In this document: positions 1 through 5,773 of the stretch, one piece after another
Layout: each line of letters opens with the position of its first letter
Position numbering within the stretch: the first letter of the stretch is position 1
NCBI GenBank assembly: GCA_900541935.1
Contig: UQLZ01000081.1
Location: 1-5,827 of the forward strand
DNA from: an uncultured Prevotellaceae bacterium
Lineage (GTDB): Bacteria > Bacteroidota > Bacteroidia > Bacteroidales > Muribaculaceae
Direction: 5' to 3'
Length of the DNA stretch: 5,827 nucleotides
Translations under genes and position numbers: made by a program
Notes under the pieces: model-generated
Told to the model about the DNA's origin: nothing
What the model saw: only the letters and a program-made list of their open reading frames with translations
Database searches by the model: none

Positions 1-86
1 ATTACAAAGGTAACTTCAGCTTAATAATTTCCATTCTCTTTGGCGTGATTTTTTTATCTCATGGGTATTTCATAATGAGTTTGTTT
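1..86. other. Non-coding stretch after kdpB; no kdpC start seen
   Basis: This is the stretch immediately downstream of kdpB in the direction of transcription. In most kdp operons kdpC begins within a few to a few tens of bases of the kdpB stop. Here all three minus-strand frames hit stop codons within these 86 bases. The ATGs at about 73, 62 and 34 (minus) lead only to peptides of 4, 2 and 10 codons. If kdpC is the next gene, it starts beyond the left edge. No terminator hairpin is visible. A promoter-like TACCTTTG lies at 5-12 on the minus strand and is listed separately. A plus-strand frame is open from base 3 to a stop at 96-98, but it is short and T-rich and is not called a gene. Confidence 0.6.
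5..12 (-). promoter_or_regulatory. Possible Bacteroidetes -7 promoter element reading leftwards
   Basis: On the minus strand this reads TACCTTTG, an exact match to the Bacteroidetes housekeeping -7 consensus TAnnTTTG. It sits in a 13-base string (1-13) repeated exactly at 5622-5634, where it is well placed to be the response-regulator promoter. No clear TTG is found 19-21 bases upstream on the minus strand, so the -33 element is weak or absent. If active, it would give the gene left of the window its own transcript start, separate from kdpFAB. An eight-base motif with four fixed T/G positions can occur by chance in AT-rich DNA. Confidence 0.35.
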
Positions 87-2120
87 TTAGAAGAATAAAC
101 CGATAAATAAGTCAATTAATTTGATTCCGATGAATGGAGCGATAATGCCGCCAAGACCGTAGATGAGCAAGTTGCGTCTCAATAGGGCATTTGCTCCAAT
201 TGGTTTGTACTTAACGCCACGCAATGCAAGTGGAATAAGAATTGGGATAATTATAGCATTAAAGATTACCGCTGAAAGGATTGCACTTTCTGGAGAGTGC
301 AAGTTCATAATGTTTAATGCCGCCAATTGAGGAATTGATACCATAAACAAAGCCGGTACGATTGCAAAGTATTTAGCAACGTCGTTAGCGATTGAGAAAG
401 TAGTCAATGTTCCGCGAGTCATGAGCAATTGTTTTCCGATTTCAACAACTTCAATAAGTTTAGTTGGGTCGTTGTCGAGGTCTACCATATTGCCAGCTTC
501 CTTTGCCGCTTGTGTGCCACTGTTCATTGCAACGCCTATATCTGCTTGTGCCAAAGCTGGGGCATCGTTTGTTCCGTCACCCATCATTGCAACGAGTTTG
601 CCACTTTTTTGCTCTTTTATTATGTAGTTCATCTTATCTTCCGGTTTTGCTTCAGCGATAAAGTCATCAACGCCAGCCTTTTCTGCTATGTATTTTGCGG
701 TAAGAGGGTTATCACCGGTAACCATAACTGTTTTTACGCCCATTTTGCGGAGACGTTCAAAGCGTTCACGTATTCCTGGTTTGATAATGTCTTGCAATTC
801 TATCACACCTATTATTTCCCCGTTAACGCTGACAGCAAGAGGGGTTCCTCCGTTTGCAGTAATATGCTTGATATTGTTGTCAACATCATCAGGCAAGGAA
901 TAACCAGATTTTTCTGCAATGGCTTTGATTGTTTCAAATGCACCTTTCCTAATATCAGTGCCATCGCTAAGTTTAATACCTGACGATTTTGTTTCAGCAG
1001 TGAATTTAATCATTTGAGAACCTTCAATATTGCATAATTTTGAACTAATACCGCATTGGTTAGCAAGGTCAACTATAGATTTACCTTCTGGAGTTTCATC
1101 TGATATTGATGATAGCAAGCAGTATTTGATGAATTCATTGATGTTTACGCCATCTGCAGGGTAGAAGTTTGTTGCTTTACGGTTGCCGATAGTGATTGTA
1201 CCTGTTTTGTCAAGTAATAAGGTGTCAACATCGCCGGCTGTTTCTACAGCTTTTCCAGATTTTGTAATTACGTTTGCTCGGAGTGCTCTATCCATTCCGG
1301 CAATACCGATGGCTGAAAGCAGACCTCCAATTGTTGTTGGAATTAGGCAAACGAAAAGAGAAAGGAATGACGCAATAGTAATTACTGTTCCAGTGTAGTC
1401 TGCAAACGGTTTAAGTGTTATGCATACTATTAGAAACACAAGAGTGAATACCGCCAAAAGGATTGTCAATGCTATTTCGTTTGGAGTCTTTTGTCGTGAT
1501 GCTCCTTCTACCAAGGCTATCATTTTGTCAAGGAAACTTTCGCCTGGTTGCGTTGTGACAACGACTTTGATTTGGTCTGATAATACTTTTGTTCCGCCTG
1601 TGACACTGCTCTTGTCGCCACCTGCTTCTCTGATAACGGGGGCAGATTCTCCTGTTATTGCACTTTCATCGATTGAAGCAAAACCCTCAATTATTTCACC
1701 GTCAGAAGGGATAACGTCGTTTGCTTCGCAAATAAACACATCGCCTTTCTTTAATTGTGAACTGCTGATTACTTTCATTTTGCCGTCCACAACTAATTTA
1801 GCAGGAGTTTCCTCACGGGTTTTTCTCAAACTTTCTGCTTGAGCTTTGCCCCTTGCCTCGGCAATAGCCTCGGCAAAGTTGGCAAAGAGCAGTGTGAAAA
1901 GAAGAATAATGAAAATCAGCAAGTTATAAAGGAATGAGCCTTGATCACTGCTGAAAAGTGAATATATAGTAACGGGCAGCATGATTGCAGTACATACTTC
2001 TACTGTGAACATTATCGGGTTTTTCACCATAATGCGTGGGTTTAATTTTATGAATGACTGCTTGATGCTTTCTATAACTTGATCCTTTTGAAATAGGGAA
2101 GCATTTTTGTTTGATTTCAT
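87..2120 (-). CDS. kdpB: KdpB, catalytic P-type ATPase subunit of the K+ pump
   Basis: ATP-hydrolysing subunit (EC 7.2.2.6) of the inner-membrane KdpFABC complex, which imports K+ when external K+ is scarce. At 677 residues it is close to the Escherichia coli length (682) and looks full length. N-terminal membrane helices are followed by the actuator loop TGES (156-159). A membrane segment carries the CLIPTTIGG motif with the unwinding proline at 261. The phosphorylation loop DKTGT has its catalytic aspartate at 304. The nucleotide-binding domain has F373 in a FTAETKSSG segment and KGAFETI (392-398). Next come MVTGDN (466-471) and the hinge GDGTNDAPAL (514-523). The intramembrane charge pair of the family appears as D580 and K583 in FSIANDVAKYF. 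S159 matches the serine phosphorylated in the E. coli enzyme to inhibit it at high K+, so that control may be retained. The gene starts 12 bases after kdpA. No frameshift or missing catalytic residue is seen. Confidence 0.98.
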   Translation of the reverse strand: MKSNKNASLFQKDQVIESIKQSFIKLNPRIMVKNPIMFTVEVCTAIMLPVTIYSLFSSDQGSFLYNLLIFIILLFTLLFANFAEAIAEARGKAQAESLRKTREETPAKLVVDGKMKVISSSQLKKGDVFICEANDVIPSDGEIIEGFASIDESAITGESAPVIREAGGDKSSVTGGTKVLSDQIKVVVTTQPGESFLDKMIALVEGASRQKTPNEIALTILLAVFTLVFLIVCITLKPFADYTGTVITIASFLSLFVCLIPTTIGGLLSAIGIAGMDRALRANVITKSGKAVETAGDVDTLLLDKTGTITIGNRKATNFYPADGVNINEFIKYCLLSSISDETPEGKSIVDLANQCGISSKLCNIEGSQMIKFTAETKSSGIKLSDGTDIRKGAFETIKAIAEKSGYSLPDDVDNNIKHITANGGTPLAVSVNGEIIGVIELQDIIKPGIRERFERLRKMGVKTVMVTGDNPLTAKYIAEKAGVDDFIAEAKPEDKMNYIIKEQKSGKLVAMMGDGTNDAPALAQADIGVAMNSGTQAAKEAGNMVDLDNDPTKLIEVVEIGKQLLMTRGTLTTFSIANDVAKYFAIVPALFMVSIPQLAALNIMNLHSPESAILSAVIFNAIIIPILIPLALRGVKYKPIGANALLRRNLLIYGLGGIIAPFIGIKLIDLFIGLFF

Positions 2121-2132
2121 TTCAGTTTTCGT

Positions 2133-3839
2133 TTAAAGGGTTAGATGTTCAGCAATTGTGCTTAATGCCTGTACAGGGAAGAAAGACAATGCTGCTACAA
2201 TGAAAATCACTACGAATGTTGTGATGCCGAATGTGCAAGTGTCGGTTTTTAATGTTCCTTCACCTTCTGGAATATATTTCTTTTTAGCAAGGATGCCAGC
2301 AATGGCAACTTGTCCTATAATAGGTATAAATCTGCACAGAATAAGAACTATTCCGCATGAAAAGTTCCAGAACCAAGTATTGTCACCGAGGCCTTCAAAA
2401 CCAGAACCATTATTTGCGGCGCAAGAGGTGTACTCGTAAAGGATTTCGCTTAAACCGTGGTAACCAGGGTTGTTTAGCCAGCCACCTTCGCTCTCAACGA
2501 AGCTTGGAGCATGTACGAACAGGTATGCTGCAAGTGCTGTCCCTACTAAGATGATGAACGGGTGGAGAAGTGCTACGATAGATGCAATTTTCATCTCTCT
2601 TGCCTCTACTTTATGTCCGAGAAATTCCGGTGTCCTTCCAACCATAAGGCCACTAATGAATACGGCGATAATGATAAATGTAAAGTAGTTCATCCAGCCA
2701 ACTCCAACTCCGCCAAACCATGTATTAATTTGCATATTGAGCATTTCAACCATACCAGAAAGTGGCATTGTTGAGTCGTGCATTGAGTTTACAGATCCAT
2801 TTGATGTTACTGTTGTTACAACGCTCCATAAACCGGAATTTGCAGAGCCGATACGAACTTCTTTTCCTTCCATAGCACCTCCGTCTTGGGTGATTCCCAT
2901 CTCATCAATCCTTGGGTTGCCTCCCATTTCTTGGCTGACATTTATAACAACCCCAGCAAGGAATGCGAATAGCATAACACTATAGATGCTGTAGCCAAGT
3001 CGCTTGCGTCCGATGTAGAAACCAAAAGCGAGTACCATTGCCATTGGGATAATTAGAATTGACCAGCACTCAACCATATTTGTAAGGTATGTCGGATTTT
3101 CAAGTGGGTGTGATGAGTTGACGCCGAAATAACCACCACCGTTTGTTCCTAATTGCTTGATTGGGACGATTGCTGCTGTTGGACCTTGTGAGATTTGCTG
3201 TTCAACGCCTTCGAGCGTTGTTACTTCCATCTTTCCGTCAAAGCCCATTGGAACGCCTTCAAGGATGAGGATGAAGCCTACTATCAGTGACAAAGGAAGC
3301 AATATTCTTGTTATGCTAAGAACAAGGTATTTGTAGAAGTTTCCGATTGTATGGGTTGTTTTTGCAGCAAGCGCTTTCATAATTCCTGCCATTGCCGCCA
3401 TACCAGTTGCTGCGGTGAGGAATTGAAAGAGCATGATGACGAAGAGTTGTGTGAAATAAGTAAGACCGCTCTCTCCGCTGTAGTGCTGCAAATTGCAGTT
3501 TACCATGAAAGATATGCAGGTGTTGAAAGCCTGGTGAGCTGTCTGTCCTAAGTTGCCGTCTGGGTTAAGTGGCAGAATACCCTGGATAACTAAAAGGACC
3601 ATACCCCATACGAACCAGAAGAGGTTAACAACGAGCAATGCGCGGAGGAATTGTTTCCAATCCATCTCTTCTTCTGGATTGACGCCGCTGAGTTTGTATA
3701 TCCACTTTTCTACTGGTTTTAAAAAGTCAAGGCATGATTTGTTGCCTTTATAGACTTTCGCTATATATTTGCCCAACGGAATGCTAAGTCCGATAAGCAG
3801 TACTATTTGTAGAATTACACCTAAAATTTCTGTTTCCAT
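2133..3839 (-). CDS. kdpA: KdpA, K+-binding channel-like subunit
   Basis: Integral membrane subunit that selects and takes up K+ and passes it to KdpB. It belongs to the superfamily of K+ transporters with four pore-loop repeats. At 568 residues it is slightly longer than the E. coli protein (557). The four filter regions are visible in order: NCNLQHYSGES (114-124), TNGGGYFG (232-239), TSNGSVNSMHDS (345-356) and AANNGSGFEGL (474-484). Other family signatures are HPLENPT (244-250), GNPRIDEMG (307-315) and GLMVGRTPEFLG (397-408). The chain alternates hydrophobic helices and short loops, as expected for about ten membrane spans. The start METEILGV is supported by the 7-base gap to the upstream kdpF stop and by the hydrophobic first helix. 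The gene is probably co-transcribed with kdpF and kdpB. The third filter has Asn-Gly-Ser where, from memory, E. coli has Ser-Cys-Gly, so its exact geometry may differ. Confidence 0.98.
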   Translation of the reverse strand: METEILGVILQIVLLIGLSIPLGKYIAKVYKGNKSCLDFLKPVEKWIYKLSGVNPEEEMDWKQFLRALLVVNLFWFVWGMVLLVIQGILPLNPDGNLGQTAHQAFNTCISFMVNCNLQHYSGESGLTYFTQLFVIMLFQFLTAATGMAAMAGIMKALAAKTTHTIGNFYKYLVLSITRILLPLSLIVGFILILEGVPMGFDGKMEVTTLEGVEQQISQGPTAAIVPIKQLGTNGGGYFGVNSSHPLENPTYLTNMVECWSILIIPMAMVLAFGFYIGRKRLGYSIYSVMLFAFLAGVVINVSQEMGGNPRIDEMGITQDGGAMEGKEVRIGSANSGLWSVVTTVTSNGSVNSMHDSTMPLSGMVEMLNMQINTWFGGVGVGWMNYFTFIIIAVFISGLMVGRTPEFLGHKVEAREMKIASIVALLHPFIILVGTALAAYLFVHAPSFVESEGGWLNNPGYHGLSEILYEYTSCAANNGSGFEGLGDNTWFWNFSCGIVLILCRFIPIIGQVAIAGILAKKKYIPEGEGTLKTDTCTFGITTFVVIFIVAALSFFPVQALSTIAEHLTL

Positions 3840-3846
3840 AACTTGT

Positions 3847-3927
3847 TTAGAATTTTTCCGGCTTGATGAGAACGTACATCAAATAAGCAAACATGATTAA
3901 GCCGATAATGAATAATGCTGTGTACAT
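3847..3927 (-). CDS. kdpF: KdpF, small stabilising subunit of the K+ pump
   Basis: This 26-residue peptide is missed by gene callers with ordinary length cut-offs. It has one hydrophobic helix (about residues 4-19) and ends in YLMYVLIKPEKF, the typical KdpF tail pattern of Tyr-Leu, aliphatic residues, then Pro-Glu-Lys/Arg-Phe. Known KdpF proteins are 25-30 residues long, lie in the membrane against KdpA and KdpB, and stabilise the complex. The gene precedes kdpA directly with a 7-base gap, the normal kdpFABC order. The chosen ATG is the only one in frame that leaves a complete helix. It is preceded by an A-rich leader, as is common in Bacteroidetes. Identification rests on sequence pattern, length and position together. 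Confidence 0.9.
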   Translation of the reverse strand: MYTALFIIGLIMFAYLMYVLIKPEKF

Positions 3928-3932
3928 AACAA

Positions 3933-4064
3933 TTTGTTTTTTAGTTAGATTTTTTCAAACCAATCGATACATTTGTAGAATAGCCAAAAGCATAGGATGC
4001 CACTTAGCATACAAACCAAAAATCCAATTGAGATTAAATCCATAATTCTTTGTTTTTAGTTAGA
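3933..4064 (-). repeat. Near-identical leader repeated before the microprotein and kdpF
   Basis: Two short direct repeats on the minus strand lie at 4064-4049 (TCTAACTAAAAACAAA, 16 bases) and 3949-3933 (TCTAACTAAAAAACAAA, 17 bases). They differ by one A in a homopolymer run. Each ends a few bases before an ATG: the microprotein start at 4043 and the kdpF start at 3927. In the downstream copy the TAA inside the repeat is the stop codon of the microprotein. The A-rich part resembles the unstructured translation-enhancing leaders of Bacteroidetes. The repeat could reflect an old tandem duplication of a leader plus small gene, or selection for the same translation signal. Confidence 0.7.
3945..4043 (-). 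CDS. Unannotated 32-residue single-pass membrane microprotein, first gene of the kdp operon
   Basis: A 33-codon open frame lies between the predicted sigma-54 transcription start and kdpF. The peptide begins MDLISIGFLV, has one hydrophobic segment (about residues 4-23) with two cysteines and a Phe-Trp-Leu-Phe-Tyr cluster, and ends in KCIDWFEKI. It resembles KdpF in size, in having one helix, and in a charged aromatic tail (WFEKI against PEKF), but it lacks the KdpF proline and is not an obvious copy. The stop is 17 bases before the kdpF start. Its leader nearly duplicates that of kdpF. No function is recognised. It could be an extra subunit or regulator of the pump, or a translated leader that couples expression. 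A chance ORF is possible at this length, but the coherent helix with flanking charges, the ATG 33 bases after the predicted +1, and the tight packing argue for a real gene. Confidence 0.65.
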   Translation of the reverse strand: MDLISIGFLVCMLSGILCFWLFYKCIDWFEKI

Positions 4065-4086
4065 CATTAATTTTCATTGGTATATC

Positions 4087-4102
4087 TGCAAAGCGAGTGC
4101 CA
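4087..4102 (-). promoter_or_regulatory. Sigma-54 promoter of the kdp operon
   Basis: On the minus strand this reads TGGCACTCGCTTTGCA. It matches the sigma-54 consensus TGGCAC-N5-TTGCW at every defined position, including the invariant GG and GC with correct spacing. The -24/-25 GG is at 4100-4101 and the -12 C at 4088, which predicts +1 near 4076. That is 33 bases before the microprotein ATG and 149 before kdpF. The promoter points into the operon. The adjacent upstream gene encodes a sigma-54 activator, so the two very probably form a regulator-target pair. The promoter itself is seen in the sequence. Which activator uses it is inferred from adjacency. Confidence 0.93.
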
Positions 4103-4149
4103 AACTGGTATGGTGCGCTGTATGTTGTTGTAAACTAATGGTTTATGAA

Positions 4150-4171
4150 TTTGGCGTATGTTGGTGCCAAA
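4150..4171. promoter_or_regulatory. Inverted repeat, candidate activator-binding site
   Basis: A perfect 6-base inverted repeat, TTTGGC-N10-GCCAAA, has its centre about 85 bases upstream of the predicted sigma-54 start. NtrC-type activators usually bind as dimers to dyads roughly 80-150 bases upstream and reach the promoter by looping, so both position and symmetry fit. The inner GTATGTTGGTG (4156-4166) recurs with one mismatch at 4120-4130, 36 bases nearer the promoter, but without an evident dyad there. The right arm read on the minus strand, TTTGGCAC, is also identical to the -24 region of the promoter, but no correctly spaced -12 element follows. Assignment to the adjacent regulator is inference. 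Confidence 0.45.
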
Positions 4172-4217
4172 AAGAAAACCCTTTCAAAATGGAAAGGTTT
4201 TTCCAAAATGAAAGGGT
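4169..4217 (-). terminator. Intrinsic terminator of the response-regulator gene (possible second role as activator site)
   Basis: Read on the minus strand, the RNA starts 22 bases after the regulator stop codon. It pairs ACCCTTTC (4217-4210) with GAAAGGGT (4185-4178). A 5x5 internal loop (ATTTT on both sides) and an inner GGAAA/TTTCC stem with loop AACC sit inside. The T-rich run TTTTCTTTTT (4178-4169) follows, as expected for factor-independent termination. An alternative hairpin, TTTC-CATTTT-GAAA extended by flanking C:G and A:T pairs with one bulge, is also possible. The same bases form two abutting 18-bp units (4180-4197 and 4198-4215). Each has half-sites like CCTTTC-N6-GAAAGG; the first is perfect and the second has 4 of 6 pairs. 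An upstream protein-binding role is therefore not excluded. Confidence 0.6.
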
Positions 4218-4239
4218 AGAGGGGGATATTTGCTAATGG

Positions 4240-5583
4240 CTATATGCCGTATTCTTCCAGTTTTCTATATAAAGTAGTAAGTCCGATTTTTAATAATCGT
4301 GCGGTTTCGGTTTTATTTCCTTTTGTGAATTGCAGAACGCGTATAATATGGTTCTTTTCAACAGTAGGTAGGTCCAATGCGGTTTCTTCTGTTGGAAGAG
4401 CATTGTTTGTGTCGGTCAGCATTTCGATAGGAAGGTCGCAAACTGCAATTTCTTTATCGCAAACAATCATAGCACGTTCGATGACATTTTGCAATTCTCG
4501 AACATTTCCTGGCCATGAGTAATTTTGCATTGTTTCAAGGCATTCATCAGTGATATCGGTTATGTTTTGGTCTAATTGAGGACCAAGACGCTCGATAAAT
4601 GTTTTAGCCAGAAGAGGTATGTCTTCTTTCCTTTCGATAAGAGAGGGTAGGGCTATTTGGAATACGGAAAGTCGGAAGAAAAGGTCTTCTCGGAATCGCT
4701 GATTGGCAATTTCCTCTTTAAGTTTGCGGTTTGTAGCGGATATAACGCGTACATTTACTTTAGTTGGTTTTGTGTCTCCTACTTTTATAAATTCTCCTGT
4801 TTCTAGAACGCGAAGTAATTTCGCTTGCAAGTCGAATGACATTTCGCCGATTTCATCAAGAAATATTGTGCCATTATTAGCCTCTTCAAAAAGTCCTTTC
4901 TTATCCTTCGTTGCACCAGTAAAAGAACCAGCCTTGTGTCCGAAGATTTCACTTTCCAGCAATTCGTGGCTGAATGCTGAGCAGTTGACTGCAACGAATG
5001 CTTTTCCGTTTCTTTTGCTGGCATTATGTATTGCTTGCGCAAAAACTTCTTTACCAGTACCTGTTTCGCCAGTAATAAGGACGGGGATATCCGTACCAGC
5101 AACTTTTTTTGCAAGAGTTATGGCAGATTGTAATGATTTTGATTTGCCGATGATGTTGTCAAAAGAAGATATGTGTCGTGCCTCTTGAAGGGTAGTCTTT
5201 TTGCTAACCTTTGTTTCTTTATCTATTGCGTCCATGGCTCTGCTGACTATAGGTATGATTTTCTTATTATCATCACCTTTAACTATATAGTCAAATGCAC
5301 CGTTCTTTATTGCTTGAACGCCGTCAGGGATATTTCCGTGTGCTGTTAGTAGAATAACTTTAGATTTTGGAGAGATTGCAATCAGTTCAGGAACCATGTC
5401 AACTCCGTTGCCGTCTGGCAGGAAAACATCGCAGAGAATTACTTGTACATCATTTCTTCTTAGTAGGTCATAACCGGAGATTCGGTCTTTTGCTTTTAAA
5501 ACTTCGTAACCCTCCAATTCAAGAATGCGGCTAAGTAGCATTCGTATTGTTGGTTCGTCATCTATAATCAAAATTTTGTTCAT
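4240..5583 (-). CDS. Sigma-54-dependent response regulator (NtrC family), probable activator of kdp
   Basis: At 447 residues it has the full NtrC-type layout. The receiver (about 1-120) has acidic residues D8/D9, phosphoacceptor D52 in CDVFLPDG, switch residue T80 in LLTAHG, and K102. The AAA+ domain (about 140-375) has Walker A GETGTGKE (172-179), GSFTGA (219-224), Walker B FLDEIGE (241-247), sensor I ATNR (283-286), arginine-finger candidates R298 and R304, and WPGNVREL (357-364). The Fis-type helix-turn-helix (about 408-447) ends in LTTLYRKLEEYGI. When phosphorylated, such proteins hydrolyse ATP to open sigma-54 promoters. The sigma-54 loop is GSFTGA instead of GAFTGA, but the contacting Phe and Thr are kept. 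The usual Lys-Pro after the fifth receiver strand is Lys-Gly. All catalytic residues are present. Control of kdp is inferred from the sigma-54 promoter immediately downstream. The partner kinase is not in the window. Confidence 0.95.
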   Translation of the reverse strand: MNKILIIDDEPTIRMLLSRILELEGYEVLKAKDRISGYDLLRRNDVQVILCDVFLPDGNGVDMVPELIAISPKSKVILLTAHGNIPDGVQAIKNGAFDYIVKGDDNKKIIPIVSRAMDAIDKETKVSKKTTLQEARHISSFDNIIGKSKSLQSAITLAKKVAGTDIPVLITGETGTGKEVFAQAIHNASKRNGKAFVAVNCSAFSHELLESEIFGHKAGSFTGATKDKKGLFEEANNGTIFLDEIGEMSFDLQAKLLRVLETGEFIKVGDTKPTKVNVRVISATNRKLKEEIANQRFREDLFFRLSVFQIALPSLIERKEDIPLLAKTFIERLGPQLDQNITDITDECLETMQNYSWPGNVRELQNVIERAMIVCDKEIAVCDLPIEMLTDTNNALPTEETALDLPTVEKNHIIRVLQFTKGNKTETARLLKIGLTTLYRKLEEYGI

Positions 5584-5625
5584 TATTTAATTGTTTCGGT
5601 TATGAATTATTGTGCCTTAATATTA

Positions 5626-5633
5626 CAAAGGTA
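5626..5633 (-). promoter_or_regulatory. Probable promoter (-7 element) of the response-regulator gene
   Basis: On the minus strand this reads TACCTTTG, matching the Bacteroidetes -7 consensus TAnnTTTG exactly. Transcription would start near 5620, leaving a 5' leader of about 35-40 bases before the ATG at 5583. The -33 region is poor: about 19 bases upstream there is only a T-rich stretch and no clear TTG. Recognition by the housekeeping sigma factor would give steady basal expression of the regulator, independent of the sigma-54 kdp promoter. Confidence 0.65.
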
Positions 5634-5725
5634 ATAGTTGGCAGTAAAATAAACTTTATTATAGGCCGGTTTTTATTATAAAAGAAGAAAAATGCACTTT
5701 TTTTGAGGAAAAATCAAATTTGCTA

Positions 5726-5755
5726 TTGCAGAATAAAAAAAATGTTGTACCTTTG
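5726..5755 (+). promoter_or_regulatory. Housekeeping promoter of the tRNA-Val gene
   Basis: A TTG at 5726-5728 is followed, after 19 bases, by TACCTTTG at 5748-5755. Both elements and the spacing agree with the Bacteroidetes vegetative promoter (TTG near -33, TAnnTTTG near -7, 19-21 bases apart). Transcription would begin around 5760, about 13 bases before the mature tRNA 5' end. The spacer is A-rich. Confidence 0.85.
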
Positions 5756-5773
5756 CACACGTAAAACAAATGA

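Noticed and set aside
3..98. Plus-strand frame open from the left edge to a stop at 96-98, with hydrophobic content, possibly the tail of a convergent gene.
   Set aside because: At only 31 codons in T-rich DNA, an open hydrophobic frame is likely by chance. It overlaps the kdpB end, and the expected neighbour is a minus-strand kdpC. It cannot be excluded without sequence to the left.
429..983. 184-codon plus-strand frame opposite kdpB, and similar plus-strand frames opposite kdpA and the regulator.
   Set aside because: These are antisense shadows of strongly conserved genes. Their translations are rich in Cys, Phe and Ser and show no family motif.
4060..4077. Five-codon frame MKINV before the microprotein, a possible leader peptide.
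   Set aside because: Its ATG falls at or just before the predicted +1 (4076), so it would not be inside a normal transcript.
4154..4171. Second TTTGGCAC on the minus strand, a possible additional sigma-54 promoter.
   Set aside because: No TTGC lies at the required spacing; the following bases give TACGC one base out of register. It is more likely part of the dyad.
3840..4239. Riboswitch upstream of the K+ transporter, such as a c-di-AMP (ydaO) element.
   Set aside because: The predicted leader is only about 33 bases to the first ATG and shows no conserved riboswitch core. The rest is filled by small genes and promoter elements.
4803..5114. 103-codon minus-strand frame inside the regulator gene.
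   Set aside because: It lies fully within the AAA+ domain coding region in another frame and has no recognisable domain.
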